Positions 24,601 to 36,157 of a stretch of 64,000 nucleotides of DNA are shown one piece after another. The translations under genes and the position numbers were made by a program. The notes under the pieces were generated by a model. The model had not been told where the DNA came from, searched no databases, and worked only from the letters and a program-made list of their open reading frames with translations. Numbering within the stretch: the first letter of the stretch is position 1; each line of letters starts with the position of its first letter. Origin of the DNA: Brachionus manjavacas (taxonomy: Eukaryota > Rotifera > Eurotatoria > Ploima > Brachionidae); NCBI GenBank assembly GCA_019054805.1, contig JAHQIY010000001.1, forward strand, positions 5,718,501-5,782,500, given 5' to 3'.

Positions 24601-27600
24601 TATTTTTCTAATCAATAGTTGATCAAAATACCTTAATGCTATCAAGCCCATGATCTAAACGTGTATTTACAAAATTTTGTTCTGATACAATTTTCAATTT
24701 TTTTAAATAAAAAATACTCATCAAAGAATTATCATCATATCCGAAGAAAAAACATTTTTAATTTCTTTTAACGATTCCAGAAAGTAATTAATTATTTTGC
24801 TAGTATTTTGTAAATAATGTAAGAAGCTTCAATAAGCATTGTCGTTCAATTTCTTTTTCGATTCTACTGGACCATAAGCTAATACACGTTTTTGAACCAT
24901 GAACCAGAGTAAATCTCGCCCATGTCTAATAGTATTATCACGGGTTTAGGGCCAATTTCAACTCTGAAATTCTTTATTTAAAGCGTCATCAAAATTTGAT
25001 TTTAAAACAAAAAATAAAAAAAGGAAAATAATAAAAATTAGTCTTTTTAATTTTTTTTCTTGATTTTTGGTGCTGCACCAAATGCATAATTCAAAAAATG
25101 GTTTTTATTTTTGTTTTAAAATCAAGTCTAGATAAAGCATTAAAATTAACAATTTTAGAGTTTGATCCGGACCTAAACCGGTGGTTACGCTATTAGACCA
25201 TGCGTTGATAATTTAGAAATGTTAAAGGCATGGGCGAGATGTTCTCCAAAAGTGTGTCTTAGCATGTGGTGCAGCATAATCGAACGAATGAATAATTATT
25301 TAATATTTATTTAAATAAAATAATAATTTCGTTCATTTTAAAATTTATTTAAACTAATTTAAGAAAGAATTAACTTAATTTGATTTAATATTTAATGCAA
25401 ATATTATCCAATCTTGTCTTTAATTTTAACTATTTCGCTTACTATGCGTTCTCCAGTTTAAATTTCAAGTCCATTATTTATTCATTATCTTTAAAAGAAT
25501 TGCAATTAAAATTATTTAAAAAATTTAACTGAATAAAATTAAATAAAATTTTCCTAAATTTAGAATCATTTGACTAGTAATAAAATTGTACTTTTTACAA
25601 ATTTTTTTATTATGAAATAAGAACATTTTCAATTTACTTCAATAATTAATCAAGTTCGGCCGAATCAAACTAAATTCACTAGAATTTTTTAGAAATTGAT
25701 CTCAAAAATTTTAAAAAAATTTTATTAAAAACTAAACCTCATTTTTAAATTGATGTTTAAGGACATTTGCCTGTTGGAACCAGAAAAATTCTTGCTATAT
25801 CTAGAGACTAGAATTAACAGCTGAAGTTCTTGTTTTTATTGTTTGTCATTATCTCTTTTTAATATTTTTAGGTGATCATCAATTGAACGGCAGATTTGGA
25901 AGTTAAAAAAAATCTGACAAGAGTTGTCAAATTTATGTTTTAACAGAATAAAAAAAATTTTGTTAGCTAAACTAGCGCGAATGGAGCGCTAACAAATTAT
26001 AAAAATTATTTAAATTTTTAAAAATTATCAAATTCTCTGAAATAAAAATACAGACTTGTATTTACATTATTCATCAATGATTGAATGTCAAAAAGTAGCA
26101 TTAAGATTGAATTTAATACTTTGGATAGAAAATATGTGATAGCTTGAACACGTTTCTTGTTTATGATGGTAACTAGATATTGATAGAAGCCAAGTACTTT
26201 AAAAATATCTCAAAAAAATAAAAAACAAAAGATCGACTATAAAAAACTAGACCGATTAATTTAAAAATTGCGTAGCAAAGAATCATTATTAAAATGTAAC
26301 CAAAAATGATTAACCTTTATTTAAAAATATTCTCAAAAATTAAAGTGAATAAAAGTGAAAAATAGTTAGTTGAGCTTTTATTTACTTTCAATTATTTTTA
26401 AGAAAAAAATTACATAACTAAGATTTCAGGCAAGTGATTGACTAGGACTCTCAATTTGTACTTGACACACATAAATATTCTTCGGTAAACAAAAAGACAA
26501 AACTTACAAAGCATAGGTCTAGATTTGAAAAAAAAAGAACTTTGCTATTATTTTTAGCTAAATTTTAAACGTGTTTACAAATACTTATAATTAGAAGATG
26601 ACACTTGTATGTTTTCATTATTGAATAGACAAAATAAAAAAAAATACCTTCTATGTTTGGATACATATGAATCAGAGGAGTGCTTGAATTAAGACCGGTC
26701 GAGTTTTGGTCCATAGAGGCTGAAATTCCCTTCAGACTGCCCTCAATTGAAGAAATCGACTTCGAGTCCTCGTCTTCTTGAACTATTTTGAACGACTTCT
26801 CCAACCTACTATCCCCGTACTCTACCCCATTGTCTCCCTCGGTCGACAAGCTATCCAAACACAGCTCTTCTTTGTTCTCACTTTTTTTCACTTTAAATTT
26901 ATCCATGAGTTCCTTGTGCAAGGCTTCTTTTAAATTTAGACCGCTAATCTCTACCTGGTCGCTTTTTTTCGCCTCATCACAACTCTCTTCCAATCTAAGC
27001 TCTTCAATATTTGAGTTTATTAATTGCAAAGCACTCTTGACCTGTTCATTTTCATCGCTTCTTTTGCTCATTATTTTGCATGGATGTTTGACCAAATAGA
27101 CCGGAACTTAAAAGATAACATTTGTAAACTAGCAAAAAAAAATGCTAAAAATTAATCTACCATTGAGAGATTTATTTTCGCATGATTTAATTTCTTGTAT
27201 AGGACAAATTCGTTTTTTGCTAGGAAACACAATGAGGCGTAGATAGCCTTGTAGAATGTACAAAAACTCTAAATAGTCGTCTCGTAGAAATCCAATTGAG
27301 ACTGTTTTGCTTTTGATTATTTCGTCTTGGTCATCTTCGCTGCTCACGGTCTCAAAAAGATCAAGATCAATGCGGACAAGATTCATGTTCAAGTCCAAGC
27401 TGTCCGAGACTCGAATGTTCTCGATAGATTCAAATTTGGCCAGGTTCATTAGCTTTTTAAAAGTTGAAAGTTAATTTTTTTATTTTTTAAAATAATTGGA
27501 ATTTTGTCAACAAGTGAGAAACAAAAAAATATGTAAATTACATGGAGAACTTAGAAAGAAACATTTTTTTAAATATTTAAAAAAAATTTACTTGATATTT

Positions 27601-30600
27601 AAACTTAAAAAAAAAAAACTAAAAGAAAAGATAAATTAAAGGAAAGTAGAAAAACATGCACCAATGTTTGATTAAACCTTTTTGTAACCCTTTTCAAAAT
27701 TAATTGTTTTTGTATATTTTTATGATGAATCAAAAGATTGAGGATGAGAAATAATTAGAAATAATAATTAGAAATTTTAAGAAGTTTGAAAAAAATTAAA
27801 ACAGTGATTTAATACAAAGATTTTATCATATAATAATTGACCCTATTCTATCCTAGTGGATAATGGGGAGACGCTCATCTCCTTTTCAGATACCTTTTTG
27901 ATCAACGGCTCCGATCCGACACAGAGGCTATTGCATCGAGTTGATCATCTACACCTCAATTATTACCCAGTCGAAACTGGTCCCCCTAATTTTAGAATGA
28001 AAGAGGTTTAAACATTCACCCCGTATTGCAAAGATATTTTGAAGATTTTTTTACCCTCAGCGGGTTTTGAACCTTCGATCCTCTGCTTGCATGACTAACA
28101 CGCTATACGAGCTTTTTGATTTTATCATATTATACGTTAATTTCCGTAATGTGATAAAATTTTGTGATAATTACTTAAATTAACCTAAAATCCTAAATGA
28201 AAAAATTAAAGAATTTACGGTAATTTTAAAGAATTTAAGAATTATCGTAAAATTTTGTTACGGATTACGGAATTTAAAGTAAAAAAAAAGTGCCAAAATT
28301 AGAAAAAAAATAGATTTTTTTTTTAAATTATATTATGAAATTTTTGAATTTCTGAAAATTTGGGTAAAAAAGTGCTATTTTTAGAAAAAATGTAAAAATT
28401 GGTAAAATTATTACAAATAGATTAAGGAAATATTTTTAGGTATATAGAATCTTAATTGAAAATGATGTAGAATGGTCTAATCATTAATTTGTTTTTAATA
28501 ATTTATTTCTTAAGTTAAAATACTACTTCTTTTTAATAATTCGTTTCATTATAATGATTTAACCTTTAATAATTGAAAAAGTTGAAAAACCCTCTGAAAA
28601 AGATAACTTTATTTTACCATTTTTTACTAAAAAATAAATATTTTATCTCTAAATTTACAAAATTTTACAAAAAAACCAAATATTTTAATTTAAATTCATT
28701 CAATTAGTATTATATTTCACACAATTTATTAAATGATTTTTTATCATTTAGATCAATTCATCAAACTAATACGTCCGAACTAAACCCAAAATTTCGCACA
28801 CTTTATGAAGAATTTAAGAACGTGTTAAGTCGAAAATAGCTGACCCTTTTAACTGCCTAATCACAAATTTCTTTTTTTTTCTTTTATTGAATGAACTTTT
28901 TATCCGATAGAAAACCTTAATTATGTAATCAATATCCATCAATATTTTTTGTTTTTTTTTAATTTATTCTTCTCAATTTAGTACTTTTTTATATTTATTT
29001 TTCAATCGCTAGGCTGAAATGAAGGACTAAGTTCCATTCTGTGCGGCCTGAGGTTTACCTCAAATTATTTAATGATAAATAATGATTCATCAAAGATATC
29101 AAACACCAGAGAGAAGCTAATATCAAATATTATTAATTTTTTTTGGCTCAATGTTTATTTATAATTTTTTTTTAACAAGTTGAAATAAACAAGAAATAAT
29201 TATCAATTTTATTTGAATCAATTAATCACTTAATTGAAACAATTTATTACTTTAACAATTAAAACTACTTTTTTATTTATTAAAAAGTAAAAAATGATTC
29301 CCGTGTAAATAATAATTTCAGTTCAAATTTGTTTAGAAAACATATTTTTTTCTTAAATAACATGAAAAGTTATTCTTCAAGTCTAAAAGCTGTGACATTA
29401 AATTAAAATAAAGTTAATTGATTATATAAGCTTCCTCACTGTTCTATCTCAAAAGGTGGAATTGGTGAACCTTGATAAAATTGTCAATGTCAGTGTTTCT
29501 CAAGGTTTTTTTGTTCATCATCTACAATTAATAATAGACGAATAGTCAAAAAAATGTAAAGTATGATAACATGCTTATTTTGATCCTCATCATTCAGTAA
29601 ATATATTACCTAATGAAAATTGATATTTGTTCCCTTTTTAAGTAAAAATCATTCAGTTTGAACTAAATGTTTAGAAAAATTAAATAGTTGTATAGAAAGA
29701 AAATAATATTTCAGTGTGAATGATCAACTTGATACAGTAACCTGTGTTACTGAAAAAAAGTATTGGAAAAGGAGATGGATGCCTGCCCTTTATCCGCTAG
29801 AATAGAAGTGGGAAAATTTTTTATTATTCTAGGACGATAATCACTGTTCTAATGCTAGGTTCCATTTTATAGATGAAAGGCAAAAACTCCGAAGAAATTT
29901 TTAATGAAATAAATTTAAATATTGACTGAATACTTACTTTTTTGGATTTTATGTCGACAAATGTTGAGATGCCGAAATCAGCACCAATAATTATAAACGC
30001 CTCTTTCATTTGATCCTTGAAAAAAAATTAACTTTTCTTTAATTAAATTTTCATTAATTTACAAGTAAAAAGACAAAAAATATTCGACCGGAAAATTGGA
30101 ACAACTCTTTGATTGTGCTCAAATATTCCATCATTATATTTGCCTTGTTTTCGATTAGGTCTGATTTTTCAATGAACCAGCTTAGATTTTGTATCAGCAG
30201 CTTTTTGAGATCTTCTTTGGGTAAGATGTTTGTTTCAAGTATAGCTCTGGGCAAATATCGACCGATGTCTAGTTGCCTACATTAAATTAAAAATTATTTT
30301 TTCTTCAAAATAAAAATTTAGTAATTTCTAGTTTCTAATTAGATTTATCTTGGCATGTGATTTTTTAATCTTTTTTTGTTGATAAAGCAATATGAGATAG
30401 GTTGCATTTTGAATTAGAATATCTTTAGCTCAACAAATTTGGTTTTTGAAGGATATTTTATAAAATTAAATCAAAAACCAAGCTTAAAATTTATTAGGTA
30501 ATCCTGCATATAAAATCCTAGCTCAAGCATCAATTATCAACGATATGCTTTTTCTAATTTCGAAAGTAATTTTCTTAAATATCGCTTTCAAAAAACTATT

Positions 30601-33600
30601 CTTAAAAATATATTATAAAAGAGAAAGCTTATAATTTTTGAAAAGCCAACAAAAGTGTTATTCTAGATTTGGAAAGCTTACTTTTTAATTTAATGGACAA
30701 CTTTCACAAAATTTAAAAAATATTCCTATTTGAAACTAATCAATTCAATTTAAAAATTTATTTTTCATTTCCTTAAGCATTCAAATGTAAAAGAAAATAA
30801 AGAAGTTATTGTTTCGCGAGATTTTTTTTTCTTGAACTTAAGAATTAAATAAAAAAAACAAAACAAAAAAATCTATGAAATAATTATTAAACGTAAACAA
30901 AACATATAGATGGATTTTTAAATTTTCTTCCATTAGATTTTAACTTAATTTAAGCTTTCTTTAAATATTTGCATAAACATACAGTTTAAGAATGCAACAA
31001 TTTAAATTGTTTGCTTTTTCAAATTTTCAAACAAAAATTTAGTTTAGAAATCCTTCATTTTAAAACAAGTTAATTGTAAAAATTCTCCCACTTAACTTAC
31101 AGATTTAAGGGTAAAATCTTGAAATTGATTCAAAGAATTATTCTATTAAATAAAAACAGAAAAACTAGTATTTTTTGATAACTTAATTAACGATCATGTG
31201 AAAAATTAAATTTTTTTAATAATCTGAAAATTTTTTTTGTTAGAATTTAATTCTTAATATTATTATTATTATTTTTTTTTATACCAATTTTCTTAATTCA
31301 TAGACTCCTTTTGATGTATCTATGAAACAGAAAAAAATTAACTATTTAAAAATTTAAAAACATTATTGTTACTATTTTTAATATTTTAAAAGATATAAAA
31401 TAATAATAATAAGCTACAGCAGGAGACTCTTGGAGCGAGACGTAGTTTCGCTAAAGAATTTGTTAACAAAAAAGATGTAAGAAAAACAATTAAATTAAAA
31501 TAAATAATAATCAATATTAAGGTTTCGAATTTTATAAAGTTTTATAGCGTTTCGTTACAATAGTCATATACGAAAAATAGAAAAAAGTATTTTTTTTAAT
31601 TATTAACGAGTAAAGATCATTCATTCAATTTAAAACTATTTTATTAAGATTAATCCTTTAGTAAAATATATTTGTTCCAACAGCTTTAAATAAATCATTG
31701 AAAATATTTTTGTATTTCAATCAAGAATCTTAACTTTCAACCTTTGATTACAATGCTTTTAAGTAAAATTATATTATTTTAATTGTAAATATGGCAAAAA
31801 ATTATACTTAATAATTTAAAGAATATTTATTAAAATAGAGTAAATGTTAATCTTCAATTTTTCTTTTTTAAATGGACTCATTTTTTATTTTAACTATTTA
31901 TATTTTAAAGGTAATAAATATTAGTTTTTTTTAATTTTCTTTTCAATTTTTTATGTTTAAAAAAATTGATATCAGGAAAAAAAAAATATTGATAAAAAAA
32001 ATTACTCGAAATCGTTGGAATAAAAATCGGGCAAGACATCATACAAATCGTACAAAATACCCAAAGTTGTCAAATGTAAAATCATTTCATATTTAATTTC
32101 AGAAGCGTATTTTTCTTTCAAAACATCATTGACACTTTGTTCATATAGATAGCTAAATGCGTTTTCATCAAATGCAGAAAGTTCCTGATAATTGTTAGGA
32201 ATAAATACAAATCGCAGCATGCAGATAAAATTTTGTCCGAATTTTTCCCTAATCGAGAACAAATGCTGCATTTCATCGATTAGAATGTATTTTGACACAC
32301 AATCGAACTCATTTGACAATCGAATCACGAGGCCAAAGTAGTCCATTGTTTTTATTGATAATTTTTCCTTTAGGCATTGCAGAACGTCTTTAACAGTGGT
32401 GTTTTTGTCGTATTTGAACGATTTGACATTTTGATTCTCCAAACTTACTTTGAAAATAGGCTCTGAATTTTCTAAATTAAGATCTATCTTAATTGTATCT
32501 TTTTCAATTATTTCTTCGTTTAAAATTTCTTCGTCACATTCTATTAATTCTTTACCATTATCCTCAAGTCTAAATCTAACTTTTACTTTTTTATTTGAGT
32601 TTATTTCTTTTTTGAGCGCTTTTTTGTCCTCGGTCAACAAAAGCGAGTTGTTGCTCTTGGGCTAAAAATAAAATTATTTAAATTTATTTTTTATCAAAAT
32701 TCTAATACACACAGTTGGTTGTTTGACCAGTAACTTAATTTTGTCACTACAACTTCGTATTAAATTAATCACGTAGTTTCTTGATGCAAATTCGACATCT
32801 TCATCGTTCACAGCTAAAATTTCATCTCCATTTAACAACTTGTTGCTTCCAGGACCGTCTTAAAAAGTATTTTTTTTAAATATTTAAAAAAGAGAAATTT
32901 ATTTTTCTATCAATAAAAATTCAAATATTTATATTTTATGAAATTGCTTATCAAATAAGAATAGCAAAAAGTCAAATAATAATTCTCAGTGCAGTTAATA
33001 GTTCAAAAATTTAAGAAATAAAAAGTTTAGGGGGAGAGTTTTGCGGAAAAGATCTTTACTGTATTTGTTGTGTAATCTATGCTTATGTTCAAAAATATTA
33101 AAAAAAATGTTGAATGATATTTTTTAAATTAGTATTATTAAATTATTGAATGGAATAATTGAAATAACAATATCAATTATTTATCAGCTTTTTGAATTTT
33201 AGAGCAAAAACGAAAATTTTAAAATGAATTAAGTTTTTTACTATGAGTCTAAAAATTGTTCTGCAAAATTTACTAAATGATACAACCTTGTGCCTGGATT
33301 AAAATAACTTCAAATTTTTTTTTAATTTATATTAATTTTATTTAACTTTTTTGCATTTAAATTTAATTAAAAATTTTCAAACATGCGTGCTGGAAAGAGG
33401 GATCTTTGCCGCTCGAAACTGCCCCGGAATCTTACTTCAAAATTATTTTTTAAATGAATAAAAAAATAAACACAACCTTATACCACCCTAATTGGGTCCC
33501 TGCAAAAACTCTGCAAGTCTACAAAGCACTAAATGCATTTGAAAATCATTAAAATTAAAAAGCAGAGTTTTTGCTGAGACTCAATTTGGGTAGTACAAAG

Positions 33601-36157
33601 TTTTTATAAGCTGATACATTTTTCAGAACAATTTTTAGACATAGAGTTATCACATTTTAAAATTTTTGTTTTTGTTAGTTCCGAAATCTGAATTATGACA
33701 AATAAAAAGTGATGCAAGTCACATAAATCCAAAATTTAATTGTGAGTTCAAAAATTCACCGCTAAAAAAAGCTCAGAAAGAGTTCTCAATTGGTCTGAAC
33801 AAAAAAAAACTCAAAAGCTTTTTCCTTAAAGCTAAAAACTTGTTTTGAAAATAGTTTCAGCTGATATTTAGAATATATTACCGTTTCAAAAAAATTTAAA
33901 GCTTAGCTTTTAAGAAAATTTTTAAAATAATTTGCAAATGATTTTATTTAGTCTTTTTTAACAATTTGAAAATTCCAAGCCTTCTAGGGTGTCCGTAAAA
34001 TTTAGTGATAAAAAAATCTTAGGCAGAATCCAACTTCAATGGATACAAATCATTATGAAATATTATAAGAGTTTTTTAGCAGAAAAAAGTAATCTGATTC
34101 TTCTAGTTTTAATTTTTAAAGATTGAACTACAAGAACAGCCATGAATCTAACAAAAACACGAGGACAGGTGATTTGGAGAACTAAGAATTCGAATTTAGA
34201 AATTTGGAAAGTTAACAGTTTTATAACCAAAATTTAAATAATTTTACTTTAAATACTGTCGAAAAAAGTCTAATTAAAAAAAAGCGCATTAAAAATTAAG
34301 AAAAATTTTTTTATAAAACAGAAAAACACTTGAAAAAAACATTTTAATTATTAAAGTATGCATTGACGATCTGAATACAATCCGAAAAACTGAATATTGT
34401 GTTGTTTTTTTTTAAATGATTGATTATTTAGTGGAATATCATGTTTTAATCATTTTGTTCAGTTTCTTAAGATATTTTGGTTTATTTATTCTTTTTTATT
34501 TTATTTTTTTTGTAAAAATTATCAAAATTTAAAGAAAAATTTTCATTTTTTTATTTATTCTTTGCTAAATATTTATAACAAAGAAAATTGTAAATTAATA
34601 AATAAAAATTAAAAAATAATTATCTCTTATTGAAATTTTTAAAAGACCCAATAAGCAAAATATGCTAAAAGATCAAAATGAACAAACTGAATAATTTGAA
34701 CGATTTATATGTTAGGTCTTTTTTAATAGATTTAGCAATCTGAATGTACTAAAGACAGAACGTCGGCTTAAAGGACCGTCGTCATTTCCTCTTAATCTAT
34801 TATATACAATTGTTTTAACAATTCTTTAAATCTCATTGTGGCTTCTGTTTTTAAAATTAATGTCCTAATAAAATTCTGAAATTATTAACGTTTGTTTATT
34901 TAAGTCTTATTTAATCTCTTAAATATCATATTTAATCCCATTTTGAATATTTAATTTTTGAAAAAATAGAAAAAATTTATGCTAATCTCCCAATGAACTT
35001 ATAAGTAATTAAATTTATAATTTAATAATAAAAATTTTAATTTTTAAAATAATTTCGAATTTTTGAACCATGATTCAAAAAAATTGGTCATGAGATTATT
35101 AAAAAGATTCTATAGAATATATTCTAATGAAATAAGTTTTTAAAAAATTAAAGAAACTCAAAGAAACAATTGGAAATATATTTAAAATTAATTTCAATTT
35201 CAATTACTGAATTATCTCCAAATGCTTATAAATCTTTAAATATCTAAAAAACCATCGAGTATATTATAAGATTGAAAAGTCAATGCATACTTCTCTATTT
35301 GTTGATTTATAAAATTGGAATTGTTTCATTTCAGAATTATAGAAAATTCCATTATGTGCAGTTTAGTTTTTATGACCAATTTCTGTAAAATTTTTAAAAC
35401 TATACTTTTTTCTTATTTTGTCAAACATAAAATGAAAAAAATAAAAAAAAATTTTCTTTTCCATGGCCAACTCAGGGTCAAAAAATATCAAAAATCAAAA
35501 TCTTTTTAAAATATTTTTGCTTTGTAAAAGAATCTCTTATTTTTTATTCAAATTTAAATACTAAATTGAAATTTTTCATTTAAATATTCATTTTAAAAGG
35601 CTTTAGATAAAAAATTTAGATAACAAAAAATAATTACTTGGTGTTACAAATCTAATTTTGAGTGGTTTTTCGCTTCCAGCAATAAAACCAAATCCTAGGT
35701 GTTCGTCTTTGTACAGAATAATTTCTCTTTTTGGACTAGTTTTCAATTGTTGGTTGATTGAAGTATTGGCCTCATTCTTGGTATCGCTAGTCTGAGACAC
35801 CTTTTCGTCAAATGAACCATCTATTTCTTGAGTATGAGACTTTTTGGTGCGAGAGTATTTCGACGGAAGTTTTCTGTTCACAATGATTCGTTTGAATGCT
35901 CGTTCGCACTCTTTGGATTTCGGCTTGGTACTAAAAATTTTCTTACTTCTTAACAAATTGAATTTTTCATGAGTTTTCTTGGGCACCAAGTCAGTCGACT
36001 TTGGGCCATTTTGCTCAAAGCCCTTCATCAAATCGTACTCGTTGCAGCCGAGAGTTTTGGCCAATTTTCTAATCGAAACCAAACTCTTGTAGTCGAATTT
36101 GTTCAATTCATTGCAGCCCAACAAATGGGCCGCTTTGTTCAGTGACAAATTGCTCAT
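13626..36157 (-). CDS. FRMPD: FRMPD-family protein (FERM and PDZ domain-containing), 11 exons, 1606 aa
   Basis: Exons in transcript order: 36157-35638, 32858-32713, 32661-32006, 30276-30063, 30015-29938, 27452-27161, 27106-26648, 22891-22691, 22642-22559, 15900-15745, 15640-13626. All junctions are GT-AG, all phases agree, and the total is 4821 nt. The PDZ domain (residues about 142-222) has HLGFGFIAGSEKPLKIRFVTP joined to the LLNGDEILAVNDEDVEFASR part. The FERM domain (about 275-625) has FKYDKNTTVKDVLQCLKEKL, NAFSYLYEQSVNDVLKEKYA, FIIIGADFGIST and YLEFLYILQGYLRLIVFP, as in FRMPD1/3/4. The middle is acidic and Ser-rich. DLIAAPPPPEQFSDD follows near residue 870. The last about 130 residues look like a helical bundle (RQFVHSSKTMIS to LADEISQLIQQFK). 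FRMPD proteins are cortical scaffolds (FRMPD1 with LGN/AGS3, FRMPD4 with PSD-95). The N-terminal 140 residues are unlike the family. Which paralogue it matches is not decidable by eye. Confidence 0.93.
16681..16839 (+). pseudogene. Cys-rich C-terminal tail of an integrase/transposase-type gene, fragment
   Basis: An open frame of about 52 codons ending at 16837-16839 contains SIGGGQGMIRCNCTSQCITN and RCGCRKSNFLCNSRCHG. GGQG followed by CxC...C...CxC...C...CH repeats is a tail I associate with KRBA2-like/Ginger-type transposon integrases. An AATAAA lies 18 bp downstream. Upstream, no DDE core is readable, so this is a fragment inside an FRMPD intron. Family link is from memory and not checked. 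Confidence 0.45.
18050..18480 (+). pseudogene. possible Tc1/mariner-like transposase relic
   Basis: Plus-strand frames give KTLSLGYCLRERNPTVIYRL, then FNKMMFVQEIAFLHQ and, near 18375, DGFWSILKEKVYE. The last block resembles the PIENLWSILKRKVY region near the catalytic end of Tc1/mariner transposases, followed by a W and P spaced like TWSKYP. Stops interrupt every few dozen codons. It could also be another DDE superfamily. Confidence 0.35.
18965..19200. mobile_element. MITE with about 40-bp inverted repeats
   Basis: ATCAAAATCGCCAATAGTAA followed by AAATCGATTG (about 18976-19006) is the near-perfect reverse complement of about 19155-19186 (TTTTTACTATTGGCGATTTT). Outside, both arms have TACGTAAA or TACGAAAA. 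The centre is AT-rich and non-coding. Confidence 0.65.
19244..19392. mobile_element. pogo/Tigger-like MITE, about 149 bp
   Basis: It starts CAGTCTGACCTCGATTTTGT immediately after a TA dinucleotide. At the other end the reverse strand reads GAGTGTAACATCGATTTTGT, an imperfect inverted repeat. CAGT...CCTCGATT termini next to TA are typical of pogo/Tigger non-autonomous elements. Internal TTGTGAAA words are repeated. The right TA is not preserved exactly. Confidence 0.45.
19560..19890 (+). mobile_element. jockey-like LINE 3' end, degenerate
   Basis: The same C-terminus and 3' UTR as at 11255-11645 and 60690-60930. It shows GACTTTTTCAATTTAGTGAA, AAGCGGGTTTTGAAT (about 19658), CTATTGTGTAATTGCTACCT, CTTTCCTAAACTGTTCAATAC and the terminal box TCTGAAGGAGTTATAGTTCG with CACAAATAG (about 19849-19877). 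Stops and frameshifts make it non-coding. Confidence 0.65.
20300..20445 (+). pseudogene. possible Cys-rich transposon tail relic
   Basis: Plus-strand frames give DQCSCSRC and, one frame over, ACKSRSTGCEIEDQELSQ ending at a stop. Spaced cysteines plus this ending resemble transposase C-termini, but the reading is broken and the match is weak. Confidence 0.2.
22892..26647 (-). other. 3.76-kb FRMPD intron
   Basis: GTATTT donor at 26647 and TTTTTTCAAG acceptor at 22892. Apart from the long inverted-repeat element at 24855-25290, it is AT-rich without recognisable genes. A plus-strand 81-codon frame at 24101-24346 is low-complexity Lys/Asn-rich and probably chance. Confidence 0.65.
24855..25290. 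mobile_element. long-arm MITE/foldback element
   Basis: Arms of about 170 bp: 24855-25025 (TTCGATTCTACTGGACCATA, CTCGCCCATGTCTAATAG, CGGGTTTAGG, TTTGATTTTAAAACAAAAA) against 25100-25290 reversed (TTCGATTATGCTGCACCACA, CTCGCCCATGCC, CGGTTTAGG, CTTGATTTTAAAACAAAAA). Identity is roughly 70-75 percent with small gaps. The centre is about 75 bp and there is no ORF. It lies in an FRMPD intron. Confidence 0.65.
27845..28115 (-). mobile_element. tRNA-derived SINE
   Basis: On the minus strand, from about 28112, the sequence reads AGCTCGTATAGCGTGTTAGT with A-box-like TAGCGTGTTAGTC. About 30 bp later GGTTCAAAACC is a B-box, so it carries an internal RNA polymerase III promoter. The body follows with GGGGGACCAGTTTCGACTGG, GATGCAATAGCCTC and GTCGGATCGGAGCCG, ending in GGAGATGAGCGTCTCCCCAT and TATCCACTAGGATAGAATAG. 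The tail is reused at 29745-29815. The segment is strikingly less AT-rich than the intron around it. Confidence 0.75.
29745..29815 (+). repeat. SINE 3'-tail copy
   Basis: GGAAAAGGAGATGGATGCCT then CCCTTTATCCGCTAGAATAG matches the 3' end of the 27845-28115 SINE in opposite orientation, within the same FRMPD intron. Confidence 0.6.
30277..32005 (-). other. 1.73-kb FRMPD intron
   Basis: GTAATT donor at 32005 and an AATTTAATGTAG acceptor at 30277. AT-rich, with short ATT trinucleotide repeats near 31258-31275. No gene or clear element seen. Confidence 0.65.
32859..35637 (-). other. 2.78-kb FRMPD intron splitting the PDZ domain
   Basis: GTAATT donor at 35637 and an ACTTTTTAAG acceptor at 32859; phase 1. 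It separates the carboxylate-binding loop half of the PDZ domain from its GDEI half. It contains the small MITE at 33477-33600. The rest is AT-rich and non-coding. Confidence 0.7.
33477..33600. mobile_element. small MITE, about 124 bp
   Basis: Left arm 33477-33514 (CTTATACCACCCTAATTGGG, TGCAAAAACTCTGC) pairs with right arm 33561-33600, reversed CTTTGTACTACCCAAATTGA and GCAAAAACTCTGC. The core word GCAAAAACTCTGC also occurs in the palindromic element at about 61330-61642 and at about 41510, suggesting a family link. Confidence 0.6.

Larger units (their letters stand above)
27453..29937 (-). other. 2.48-kb FRMPD intron
   Basis: GTAAGT donor at 29937 and a TTTTAAAAAG acceptor at 27453. It holds the tRNA-derived SINE (27845-28115) and a second SINE tail (29745-29815). 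Around 28130-28300 there are GATAAAATTTTGTGATAA and TTACGG words with local symmetry. The rest is AT-rich. Confidence 0.65.

Noticed and set aside
28035-28112. A possible tRNA gene (B-box GGTTCAAAACC)
   Set aside because: The cloverleaf cannot be closed (no acceptor stem pairing that I can find) and the sequence continues into a SINE body, so it is a tRNA-derived SINE head.
35315-35509. 64-codon plus-strand ORF
   Set aside because: Lies in the FRMPD intron splitting the PDZ domain; no recognisable motif, composition as expected by chance.
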